Origin: Marinobacter sp. JH2
Lineage (GTDB): Bacteria > Pseudomonadota > Gammaproteobacteria > Pseudomonadales > Oleiphilaceae
Reading direction: 5' to 3'
Length of the DNA stretch: 64,000 nt
Assembly (NCBI RefSeq): GCF_004353225.1
Contig: NZ_CP037934.1
Span: 1,798,001 to 1,862,000 of the forward strand
The translations under genes were made by a program, and so were the position numbers. Shown one piece after another: positions 56,905 through 64,000 of this stretch (the stretch's first letter is position 1; the number at the start of each line of letters is the position of its first letter). The notes under the pieces were generated by a model. That model had not been told where the DNA came from. It saw only the letters and a program-made list of their open reading frames with translations, and searched no databases.

Positions 56905-56933
56905 TTTATTTTTTTTTGGAGCTGGCGTATACT
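56905..56933 (+). promoter_or_regulatory. candidate promoter of tRNA-Pro
   Basis: TATACT (56928-56933) is a good -10 with a GC-rich discriminator TCGCTCCCGC. The -35 at 17 bases, TTTATT (56905-56910), is weak. Confidence 0.5.
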
Positions 56934-56985
56934 TCGCTCCCGCTAAGCCACTGAGATAAACCTCTTTTTTGGCGGCGAGCAGTTT

Positions 56986-57063
<78 letters not shown>

Positions 57064-57075
57064 GAATTCCCTAGA

Positions 57076-57109
57076 AAATCCAGCCACTTCACGGTGACTG
57101 GATTTTTTT
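57076..57109 (+). terminator. terminator of tRNA-Pro
   Basis: AATCCAGCCA and TGACTGGATT form a stem with one mismatch, followed by seven T residues, 13 bases after the tRNA. Confidence 0.88.
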
Positions 57110-57156
57110 ATGTCCAGAGATTTTTCCGATCCTTCGTTTTACCCCTCTTTCTGATA

Positions 57157-58173
57157 TCAAACCGTCAGCACAACCTTCCCGATGTTCGCCCGACTTTCGA
57201 TATAGTCGTGTGCTTCGGCGGCATCTTCGAGCCGAAAAGCTTTGGCGACCGTCGGATTAACCCAGCCCTCCTCTAAGCCAACCATAAGTTTATCAACCCA
57301 TACCCTGATTTTCTGAGGCTCGTGCCATAGCCGGCCCATGTTGATACCAAAAACGGATTTATTTTGGTTCATCAGACTGATTGGGTGGAAGAAAGGCATT
57401 AACAAGGCTGTTTTTGCCAGAGCCAGTTTTCCGGCTAAACCATGACCTGATGCTACCGAAATCCCGAACATCGCCAAACGACCAGGTGAGCGCAATGCCT
57501 TATAGCTTTTACGCCAGCTTTCGCCCCCCAACGGATCAAGAATAAGTTCGGCTCCTTTACCACCGGTCAGTTGCATAAGCTCTGAAAACCAGTCGTTGTT
57601 ACGGTAATCAATGGCATGATTCAACCCTCGTGCTTTTAGATAATCGTGTTTACCCGGGCTGGCGGTGCCTATGGTTTTGGCACCAATATGTTGCGCAATA
57701 TCCAGTGCTGCTAGGCCCACTCCGCCGCCAACGTTATGAATCAGAACTGTGTCTTCCGGCTGCAGAGCGCCACAGACGATGATCGCCTGCCACGCGGTCA
57801 GGTAGTTAACAGGAATCGCGGCAGCCTGTTCAAAAGAGAGGCTATCGGGCTTCTCAAATACCTGAGACTGCGGAACCACCACTTGTGAGGCGTGTCCGCC
57901 AAATCTCGATAAAGCGAACACAGACTTGCCTTTCAACCATGGCTCGACACCCTCACCAATTTCATCGATCACCCCGGATACCTCATACCCGGCAGTAAAC
58001 GGAAAGGCGGGGGCATCCTGATACAGGCCCTGGCGGGCCATGATGTCGGCGAAATTAATCCCTGCTGCTTTTACCGCAATGCGGACTTCCCCGGGGCCGG
58101 GATGCAAGTCGGGGCACTCTTCAAGAATAAGAACGCCACTGTCGCCGGCTTTAGGAATGGTTACGCGTTTCAT
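57157..58173 (-). CDS. NADPH:quinone oxidoreductase-like MDR protein (zinc-independent)
   Basis: The 338-residue MDR-superfamily enzyme has an N-terminal GroES-like domain with VKAAGINFADIMARQGLY (no zinc-ligand cysteine) and the Rossmann part VLIHNVGGGVGLAALDIA. The fold fits QOR/zeta-crystallin and VAT-1-type reductases. It lies inside the 2-kb segment bracketed by the tRNA-Pro repeats, so it may have come with that element. Confidence 0.88.
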   Translation of the reverse strand: MKRVTIPKAGDSGVLILEECPDLHPGPGEVRIAVKAAGINFADIMARQGLYQDAPAFPFTAGYEVSGVIDEIGEGVEPWLKGKSVFALSRFGGHASQVVVPQSQVFEKPDSLSFEQAAAIPVNYLTAWQAIIVCGALQPEDTVLIHNVGGGVGLAALDIAQHIGAKTIGTASPGKHDYLKARGLNHAIDYRNNDWFSELMQLTGGKGAELILDPLGGESWRKSYKALRSPGRLAMFGISVASGHGLAGKLALAKTALLMPFFHPISLMNQNKSVFGINMGRLWHEPQKIRVWVDKLMVGLEEGWVNPTVAKAFRLEDAAEAHDYIESRANIGKVVLTV

Positions 58174-58311
58174 GGGGTCTCCGTTGTTTGAATGAGGGCT
58201 GATGTTCGACCAGCCCCAAAACGTAACAGCTTGTCAACAAGCGAGGAACGGGCAGCCAAGGCCAATTCGCTTGCTTGGGGAGGTTAGAGAATGCATCAGC
58301 TGCCGCCTCGA

Positions 58312-58842
58312 TCAGAAAAACAGGTAAGTGGCGTATCCTGCAAACATGGCCATGGCAAAGATAACGACTACAAACGCCGCTAGAAGCTTTAGTGTGAACA
58401 AAGAGCGCAATAAAATGAGCTCGGTCAGGCTGGCTCCAGCGCTGCCAATGATCAACGCCAGTACCGTTCCGGCACCGACGCCTTTGGCCATCAGAGCCGC
58501 CGCCAGCGGAATGACAGCTTCAGCGCGAATGTACAATGGAACTCCAATAACTGCGGCGATGGGAATAGCGAATGGATTATCCGAACCAGCATATTGCTCC
58601 AGCAACTCAGTAGGCATGAACCCATAGATTACGCTTCCAATTGCAATACCGATGAGCAGGTAAGGCAGCACGCCAACAAAGTCCGACCAGGATTCCCGCC
58701 AAACACCACTATACTTACCCGTGCTATTAACCGTGACGGAGGGTTGCCCTTCACAGCTGCTGGTTTCGCAACTCGACCTGATCGGTGCAGCACCGCATGG
58801 GCTTGCGGATGATCCAGAACAGCTTTGATACCCGCCCTCCTC
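58312..58842 (-). pseudogene. 5'-truncated permease (ArsP_1/YraQ-like C-terminal half)
   Basis: An open frame of about 176 codons begins after an in-frame TAA at 58845-58843. It has no ATG, and no start with a ribosome site. It encodes a Cys/Ser-rich loop (SCSGSSASPCGAAPIRSSCE) and then the C-terminal half of a DUF318/ArsP_1-type permease (WSDFVGVLPYLLIGIAIGS, VPLYIRAEAVIPLAAALMAKG, GASLTELILLRSLF). The first half of the permease is absent. A short GTG-started protein from 58671 is possible but unsupported. It lies just inside the right-hand tRNA-Pro repeat, as expected of a gene cut at an element boundary. Confidence 0.7.
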
Positions 58843-58973
58843 TTACGGCCAACCCTGTACAGTTTGCTATTGGAGGTTCAAGCATATGATGAAACAGAAA
58901 ATTGACGGGGTAAGGGCGAATGAAAGCTAGGGATTCATTTCTCTTCAGTAGCTTGCCACACACCCCATACATA

Positions 58974-59028
58974 CATGGGGTGCAACGGGTCGTATGTCCA
59001 AATCCTACCGTCCCGACCAGAATCCCCT
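58974..59028 (+). repeat. attR-like copy: 3' tRNA-Pro fragment
   Basis: This segment matches 57018-57072 at 51 of 55 positions. It lacks the 5' half of the tRNA, so it is not a working gene. The distance between copies is 1956 bases. Confidence 0.75.
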
Positions 59029-59051
59029 GCAGAGAGCTGTTGTGGGTCGTT

Positions 59052-59885
59052 TTATTTCGACTCCGGCGCACGCTGAATATTAATCAACAAAGGGGCTCCA
59101 GTGATGGGGTCCTGCATCAATTCACAGGTAATGTGATAAAGCGATCTTAAAATATCCGGCGTCACTATTTCTGCGGGACTGCCTTCAGCAACAATCTTCC
59201 CTCCTTTCATCGCCACTAGGTGGTCGGCGTAGCGACAAGCGCTGACCAGATCGTGAACTACCATGGCAATAGTCTTGCCGGCTTTCGCCAAATTGCAAAT
59301 CAACTCAAACACTTCGACCTGGTGACCAAGGTCCAGCGCCGAAGTGGGTTCATCAAGCAGCAACAACGGCGTTTGCTGGGCAATGCTCATCGCAATCCAG
59401 GCTCGTTGGCGCTGCCCTCCGGACAGCGTGTCCAGTGGTCGGTCCGCAAGCTCGCCCATGTCCGCCGCTTCTAGGGCCTGTTGCACTGCTGCCTGGTCCT
59501 CCCCGGACCACTGCCTGAGCCAGTCCTGGTGGGGCTGGCGCCCGAAACGAATCAGATCAAGGACGGTCATGCCCTCCGGTGCCGAAGTTTCCTGAGGCAA
59601 CAACGCCAGTCTGCGCGCCACTTCACGGGACGGAAGGGTCAAAATATCCTGCCCATCGAGTAATACGGCCCCGGCACGAGGCCGATGAATCCGCGCCAGC
59701 CCATTAAGCAGAGTGGACTTGCCGCAACCATTAGGACCAACGATGGCCGTTACCTTGCCACCGGGGAGCGCCAGGTTCAGCGCGTCGAAGACCTGATGAT
59801 GACCATGGGCCATGGCCAGTTCAGCCGCGGCTAGGCGATCGACTTTAGTCTCGGGGTTTATATCGGCGAATGCGTTCTCAGTCAT
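59052..59885 (-). CDS. iron-siderophore/heme-type ABC transporter ATPase
   Basis: The 277-residue ATPase has Walker A GPNGCGKST at 50-58, signature LSGGQRQRA and Walker B LLLLDEPTSALD, with the close-packed layout of FecE/FhuC. Its ATG at 59885 overlaps the stop of the upstream permease by 4 bases (ATGA), which fixes the start; the open frame continues upstream without support. It is the last gene of the uptake operon and ends 24 bases from the tRNA-Pro fragment. Confidence 0.92.
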   Translation of the reverse strand: MTENAFADINPETKVDRLAAAELAMAHGHHQVFDALNLALPGGKVTAIVGPNGCGKSTLLNGLARIHRPRAGAVLLDGQDILTLPSREVARRLALLPQETSAPEGMTVLDLIRFGRQPHQDWLRQWSGEDQAAVQQALEAADMGELADRPLDTLSGGQRQRAWIAMSIAQQTPLLLLDEPTSALDLGHQVEVFELICNLAKAGKTIAMVVHDLVSACRYADHLVAMKGGKIVAEGSPAEIVTPDILRSLYHITCELMQDPITGAPLLINIQRAPESK

Positions 59886-60967
59886 TGCAAGTGTCCGGAA
59901 GGTCGTTTCAGTAAAATCCAAAGAAGATATGGGCTGCCGGCGAGCGCGGTGACAATACCTACGGGCACCTCTAAAGGCGACAGCATCACCCGCCCCGACA
60001 AATCCGCCATCACCATCACAATCGCTCCTATCAACGCCGACGACAGCAATGGCACATAACCAGCGCGGTTAAGTGCCCGCGCAAACTCCGGGGCAATCAA
60101 CGCCACCATACCAACGGGGCCGGCCACTGCCACCGCCAGCCCAGTCAGCAGCACCGACACAACGAGGCAACCCGCCCGGATACGCCCCGGGCGCCAGCCA
60201 AGGCCAATAGCAATGGCATCGGGGAACTGAAGCGCCGTCAATCCGCGGGCGAGCATCAGGCAAAGTGGCCAAGCCAATATAAAACCGCCTACCAGAATAT
60301 GCGTGGCCAGGGGATCCCGAGCGTTCAGGCTCCCCACTGTCCAGGGATAGGCGGCATTGGCATCGTCTATGGCCACACGGCTAAGCATGAACTGGGTCAC
60401 GGCTCCCGCAATGGCACCGATACCCAATCCAGTAATGATAAAGCGGTAGCCCCGGGTGCCGCTGGAACCGGACAGACCGAAAGCCAGTGCAGTTGCAGTT
60501 GCCGTGGCAGCACCAGCAAGAGCCATCACCGGTGGCGCCAGGCTAATACCGGCACCAACCACGGAAGCCACTGCAAACGCTGTCGCCGCATTATCAATAC
60601 CGATGATGCCGGGCGTGGCCAGGCGGTTACGGGCCAGGGTCTGCATCAGGCACCCAGCCAGCGCAAAGGCAGCGCCCGTCAAGGTTGCCGCCAACAGTCG
60701 GGGCAGTCGGAGCTCCCCGATTACGAAACGGCTCGTGGGCTCCCCTCCTCCCATAAGCGCCTGCAGCACCTTGGCGGTTTCCAGGTTGACGGTACCGAGG
60801 GAAAGGCTGGCCATACCGCACAACGCCAATACAAGAACCAGCATCAAATTGACCAGCGTTGCCCGGCGGTTGAACAGCAGGCTGCACCCCCTGCACGGCA
60901 ACAGAAATTGCCAATAGCCAGGAGGCGGGTTCCAAAATCTCGGCCGGTTGAAAAGTCGGGCTTTCAT
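59882..60967 (-). CDS. FecCD-family iron-complex permease
   Basis: The 361-residue inner-membrane permease has about ten helices and FecCD motifs (GELRLPRLLAATLTGAAFALAG, GPVGMVALIAPEFAR). An extra N-terminal stretch of about 40 residues precedes the first helix. Its ATG at 60967 overlaps the preceding permease stop (ATGA). It pairs with the other permease as FhuB/BtuC-type halves do. Confidence 0.93.
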   Translation of the reverse strand: MKARLFNRPRFWNPPPGYWQFLLPCRGCSLLFNRRATLVNLMLVLVLALCGMASLSLGTVNLETAKVLQALMGGGEPTSRFVIGELRLPRLLAATLTGAAFALAGCLMQTLARNRLATPGIIGIDNAATAFAVASVVGAGISLAPPVMALAGAATATATALAFGLSGSSGTRGYRFIITGLGIGAIAGAVTQFMLSRVAIDDANAAYPWTVGSLNARDPLATHILVGGFILAWPLCLMLARGLTALQFPDAIAIGLGWRPGRIRAGCLVVSVLLTGLAVAVAGPVGMVALIAPEFARALNRAGYVPLLSSALIGAIVMVMADLSGRVMLSPLEVPVGIVTALAGSPYLLWILLKRPSGHLQ

Positions 60968-61989
60968 AGTGCGGGCATCCTGCGAGCGCGAACAATAGCC
61001 AACAGCACTGGCGCACCGATCAACGCGGTGACAACCCCGAGCGGCAATTCCGCCGGCACCGCCAACAGCCGAGATACCGTATCTGCCAGCACTACGACGG
61101 CAGGACCTAGTGGCAAACACAACCACAGAGTCTTGCGAATGTCCGAGCCTGCCAAGGCCCGTGCGAGGAACGGCACCACCAGACCCACAAACACCAGAGG
61201 CCCAGCAAGGGCCGTGGCCCCGCCCACCAGTAACGCCACGGCTAAAACGACCAACAGACGAATCTGGCCTGGATGGTTACCCAAACCCGCAGCCACCCGT
61301 TCACCCAGGGCCAACGAAGCCAATGGTTGCGCCACTGCTGCGACTATGACACCAGCCAGCACCATGGAAGGCAGTGCGGTGGCCAGCTGCGACCACCGCC
61401 GCCCCGCGATACTGCCCGTGACCCAGAAGCGGATCTCATCTGCAGCCCTCTGGTCCACAAGCATCAACAATGATGTCATAGCCAACAGCAAGCTCGACAG
61501 GGTGGCCCCAGCCAGCACAAGCCGGACCGGATCATTGCCCAAGCCTTTCATCCGGGAGGAAGCGACCACCAAAGAACATCCCGCCAGGGCACCGCCCTGA
61601 GCCACTAGGGTTGTCAGGGTCGCGGTACTCGCCCCCAGCACAATCGCCAGCGATACCGCAAAGGCACTGCCAGCGCTAACACCGAGCAATCCCGGTTCCG
61701 CCAGCGGATTACGAGTCATCGCCTGCAACAAGGCACCAGCTACCCCAAGGGCCAAACCAACAGTGACTCCCACCGCCAGCCGAGGTAATCGAAGCTCCAT
61801 AAAGACAAACCGGGCCTCCTCACTACCTCCTCCCATTAGCGCCGCTAGGGCATCTCCGGGCTGCACCGGCCCGGCTCCCAGCATCAGGCTCGCAAGGCTG
61901 ACGATTGCCATCACCAGCACGGAAAACCCAAGCGCCCTCATTCTAAGGTATTGAAACAAAGCTCCCCGTGTTTGCAAAACTGTGTTCAA
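60964..61989 (-). CDS. FecCD-family iron-complex permease
   Basis: The 341-residue permease has the FecCD motifs ELRLPRLAVGVTVGLALGVAG and GPLVFVGLVVPFLARAL. It is overlapped by 4 bases with both neighbours. Together with the next permease it should form the membrane channel of the uptake system. Confidence 0.93.
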   Translation of the reverse strand: MNTVLQTRGALFQYLRMRALGFSVLVMAIVSLASLMLGAGPVQPGDALAALMGGGSEEARFVFMELRLPRLAVGVTVGLALGVAGALLQAMTRNPLAEPGLLGVSAGSAFAVSLAIVLGASTATLTTLVAQGGALAGCSLVVASSRMKGLGNDPVRLVLAGATLSSLLLAMTSLLMLVDQRAADEIRFWVTGSIAGRRWSQLATALPSMVLAGVIVAAVAQPLASLALGERVAAGLGNHPGQIRLLVVLAVALLVGGATALAGPLVFVGLVVPFLARALAGSDIRKTLWLCLPLGPAVVVLADTVSRLLAVPAELPLGVVTALIGAPVLLAIVRARRMPAL

Positions 61990-62951
61990 AGGTTGTGCCT
62001 GCCAATCGCCGCTTCAATAGTATTCAGAATTTCCGAGGCGGCCAGGGGACCGGCAGCACTGGTCCATGTTTGGCCATCCACCGGCACCACCTGTTCATCT
62101 TCAACGGCTTGCAAACGGTTAAAAGCCGGGGATCGTTTGGCGGCTTTCAGCGCTTCTTGACCATCGGCGTTGAGGGTGGCAAGGAACAACCAGTTCTGAT
62201 CAATCATCGACAAGTTTTCCTCACTCAGCGGATGGCTGTGAGGCCGCCCTTCTTGTACAAGACTACTGTCGTTCACTTCAAAGCCGACACTCTCGACCAG
62301 AGTGGCTGAGAAGATACCGGATGCCATCACCAGCGCGCCTTGGGGCATCCAGCGAACTACGGAGGCATCGCGCTGGTCTTTGAGCACATTGGCACTGACT
62401 TGCTTCGAGACATCTTCGATACGGTCCTGCACCTTGCGAATGGCGGCCTCCCCTTGCGCTTCTCTTCCCAGGGCCCTGGCAAACAGCCGGGTTTCTTGAA
62501 TCCAGGAATCTCTCTGGTACGGCGTCACATCAGGCACCACCGTGGGAGCAATCGCGGAGAGCAGCTCATATTGCTGTCGATTGGTCTGTGCAGAGGCGAG
62601 GATGATCTCCGGTTGCAGGGCGATCACCGCTTCTATATTAATCTCTCGGGGCGTACCGACGATCTGGATGTTGCCAGCTAGAGGCAGGATATATTCAGCC
62701 ACCGAGGTGCCGCCTCGGGTAATAATCGCGCCCACCGGCTGGGCACCGGAGGCAATCGCCGCATCGAGAGCCCCCTCATACAGCGTGACAATTCTCGTGG
62801 GCGTGCCGTCTACTTTCAAGGAGCCGTATTTGGTTTCGACGGAACGAAGATCGGCGGCGGCCAGCCTTGTCGCCAGAAGTAGGACAGCAATACAGGCCGC
62901 CATGATCATTAGATGCCTCAAAGGGCGGTAGAAATTCGTCATGGTCATCAT
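61986..62951 (-). CDS. FecB/FhuD-type periplasmic iron-complex binding protein
   Basis: The 321-residue protein has a signal peptide (about 1-33, ending RLAAA-DLRS) and a helical-backbone binding fold of PF01497 type (RIVTLYEGALDAAIASGAQP, NIEAVIALQPEIILAS). Three ATGs cluster at the start (MMTM) after GGAG; the exact one is uncertain. It should pass a siderophore or heme-like ligand from the TonB-dependent receptor to the permease pair. Confidence 0.9.
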   Translation of the reverse strand: MMTMTNFYRPLRHLMIMAACIAVLLLATRLAAADLRSVETKYGSLKVDGTPTRIVTLYEGALDAAIASGAQPVGAIITRGGTSVAEYILPLAGNIQIVGTPREINIEAVIALQPEIILASAQTNRQQYELLSAIAPTVVPDVTPYQRDSWIQETRLFARALGREAQGEAAIRKVQDRIEDVSKQVSANVLKDQRDASVVRWMPQGALVMASGIFSATLVESVGFEVNDSSLVQEGRPHSHPLSEENLSMIDQNWLFLATLNADGQEALKAAKRSPAFNRLQAVEDEQVVPVDGQTWTSAAGPLAASEILNTIEAAIGRHNL

Positions 62952-62986
62952 TTCTCCGTTAAAGGTATTTACAGTATTTAAGAAGG

Positions 62987-64000
62987 TCAGAAGCCGATGT
63001 TCAGCGCCAGCCAGTAACGGCGACCATCTTCGACCAGGCCGTACTTCTCGTCGGTAATTTCCTTGTCAAACAGGTTGTATACCCCTGCCTTGACCTGGGC
63101 GTTATCGGTTAACTGATAACCCAAGCCGCTGTCCAGCATGGTATAGGACGGTGCAATCAGGGCACCCTGAGAGGGGCCGGTGTTAGGCTGGCTTTCCTTG
63201 CCACGATAGGTGGCCTTGATCCACGGAGACAGCCGGTCGGAAGGGAACCAGTTCAGTGACAGCGTTGCGAGGTGCTCTGGCAGTTGGGTTAGCGGCTCCC
63301 CCTCATATTCACCGCTCTTCTGCTCGGAGTCGGTGTAGGTGTAGGTGGCGCCAACTTCCAGGTTTGTGCCAATGGGGCTGTTAAAGCCTACTTCCACGCC
63401 TTGAGTAACGGCGTCATCCACATTAACGCGGTAGGTAGGGTCGGAACCAAACTGGTTGGGGCCATCCGTGCAGATGTCGATGGGGCAGGTAATGCGGGTA
63501 ATCTTGTCCTCAAAGTCGTTGTGGAACAGGGTAACGTTACCACGCAGCCCCCCGGGCACGGTGTAGTGTAAAGACACTTCTTTGTTAAGGGAGGTTTCCG
63601 GTTTAAGGTTCGGGTTGCCGTAGATATTACCGCCGCGGCTGACCTGCCCCCAGTCAGGTACAATTTCCCGCAAGTTAGGTGAGCGGAAACCAGTGGAAAC
63701 ACCGCCCTTCAGTGTCCAGCGGGGGGCCATTTTCCAAACGCCGTAAAGCCGAGGGCTGACGTGGCTGCCGTAGTTCTCGTCCTCATCCAGGCGAACTCCA
63801 CCGGTCAGAGCGAAGTCCTCGGTCAACATCCATTCATTCTCGGCAAATAGCGCCCACTTGGAACCCTCCACTTCCGTCAGGTCGGATATCCGGTTCGACG
63901 TCTTGTCGTCCAGCGCCTCTTTTTCATAACTCGCACCCACCGTCACCATATGGTTTCCCAGTGGCACCACCAGACTGCTTTTGGCAGTCGTGTTGGTGAT
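62987..64000 (-). CDS. TonB-dependent siderophore receptor, N-terminal part outside the window
   Basis: The frame is open to the right edge. The C-terminal 337 residues form the beta-barrel end of an outer-membrane receptor with repeated aromatic strand ends and the terminal YWLALNIGF, where the last residue Phe is the barrel-assembly signal. Motifs TGFRSPNLREIVPDW and NLKPETSLNKEVSL are typical of FepA/CirA-type receptors. An extracellular loop holds two cysteines (ITCPIDICTDGPN). It heads the uptake operon; the plug domain and TonB box are not visible. The ligand is unknown. Confidence 0.92.
   Translation of the reverse strand: MTNTTAKSSLVVPLGNHMVTVGASYEKEALDDKTSNRISDLTEVEGSKWALFAENEWMLTEDFALTGGVRLDEDENYGSHVSPRLYGVWKMAPRWTLKGGVSTGFRSPNLREIVPDWGQVSRGGNIYGNPNLKPETSLNKEVSLHYTVPGGLRGNVTLFHNDFEDKITRITCPIDICTDGPNQFGSDPTYRVNVDDAVTQGVEVGFNSPIGTNLEVGATYTYTDSEQKSGEYEGEPLTQLPEHLATLSLNWFPSDRLSPWIKATYRGKESQPNTGPSQGALIAPSYTMLDSGLGYQLTDNAQVKAGVYNLFDKEITDEKYGLVEDGRRYWLALNIGF

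Noticed and set aside
58751..59071. 106-codon minus-strand frame across the tRNA-Pro fragment
   Set aside because: It runs through the tRNA repeat and out of frame over the truncated permease; no ribosome site and no recognisable protein features.
60299..61600. 433-codon plus-strand frame opposite the FecCD permeases
   Set aside because: Low-complexity Gly/Ser/Thr/Arg composition typical of the reverse strand of GC-rich membrane-protein genes.

Overview
The window reads as a chromosomal piece of a marine gammaproteobacterium, most like Marinobacter or a close relative. The reasons are an AlmA-type flavin monooxygenase, an HMwFabG/thiolase pair, a VolA/Pla-1-type lipoprotein lipase, type II secretion genes, a BCCT transporter, class I fumarase and a gammaproteobacterial-style initiator tRNA. 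The genus is an inference; there is no rRNA here. The DNA is gene-dense with short intergenic regions. No CRISPR array, insertion sequence, integrase or replication origin was seen.

Layout. 1-1819: two EamA-type exporters, the first cut by the window edge. 1909-9715: an apparent quaternary-ammonium phosphonate catabolic locus, made of a TmpB/PhnZ-type HD oxygenase, a TmpA/GBBH-type Fe(II)/2-oxoglutarate oxygenase, a divergent LysR regulator and a peptide/opine-type ABC importer with a Tat-exported binding protein. 10.3-13.9 kb: initiator tRNA-Met, a divergent thiolase/high-molecular-weight FabG pair, and a tRNA-Val/Asp/Val array. 14.1-28.1 kb: envelope proteins, purEK, sodB, a GGDEF-EAL protein, lemA plus an M48 peptidase, a pirin/YcaC/LysR group and an Aer-like chemoreceptor. 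28.3-32.0 kb: a gspN-gspC-gspD operon of the type II secretion system.

32.1-35.7 kb: an almA-like monooxygenase, a PF10118 diiron-type protein and an SDR dehydrogenase. Two almost identical 20-bp operator-like sites lie upstream of the promoters in this group. 35.8-38.5 kb: groES-groEL under a clear sigma-32 promoter, then fxsA. 38.7-41.3 kb: an SDR, an alkyltransferase-like DNA repair protein and fumarase. 41.8-49.3 kb: a lipoprotein lipase, alpha-methylacyl-CoA racemase with a divergent AraC regulator, and rmuC. 50.0-53.3 kb: a tight three-gene set (retropepsin-like lipoprotein, 7TM protein with inactive transglutaminase domain, RimK-like ATP-grasp ligase) whose product is not known to me. 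53.4-56.9 kb: a BCCT transporter and an FMN glutamate-synthase-like protein.

57.0-59.0 kb: a tRNA-Pro gene whose 3' part is repeated about 1.96 kb downstream. The repeats bracket a quinone oxidoreductase and a 5'-truncated permease, which looks like the scar of an integrated element. 59.05-64.0 kb: a siderophore/heme-type uptake operon (TonB-dependent receptor, binding protein, two FecCD permeases, ATPase) in which four consecutive genes overlap by 4 bases at each junction; the receptor runs off the right edge.

Start sites were moved from the longest open frame where a Shine-Dalgarno site, a promoter or a 4-base overlap argued for it. All function calls come from reading motifs by eye; no database search was possible.
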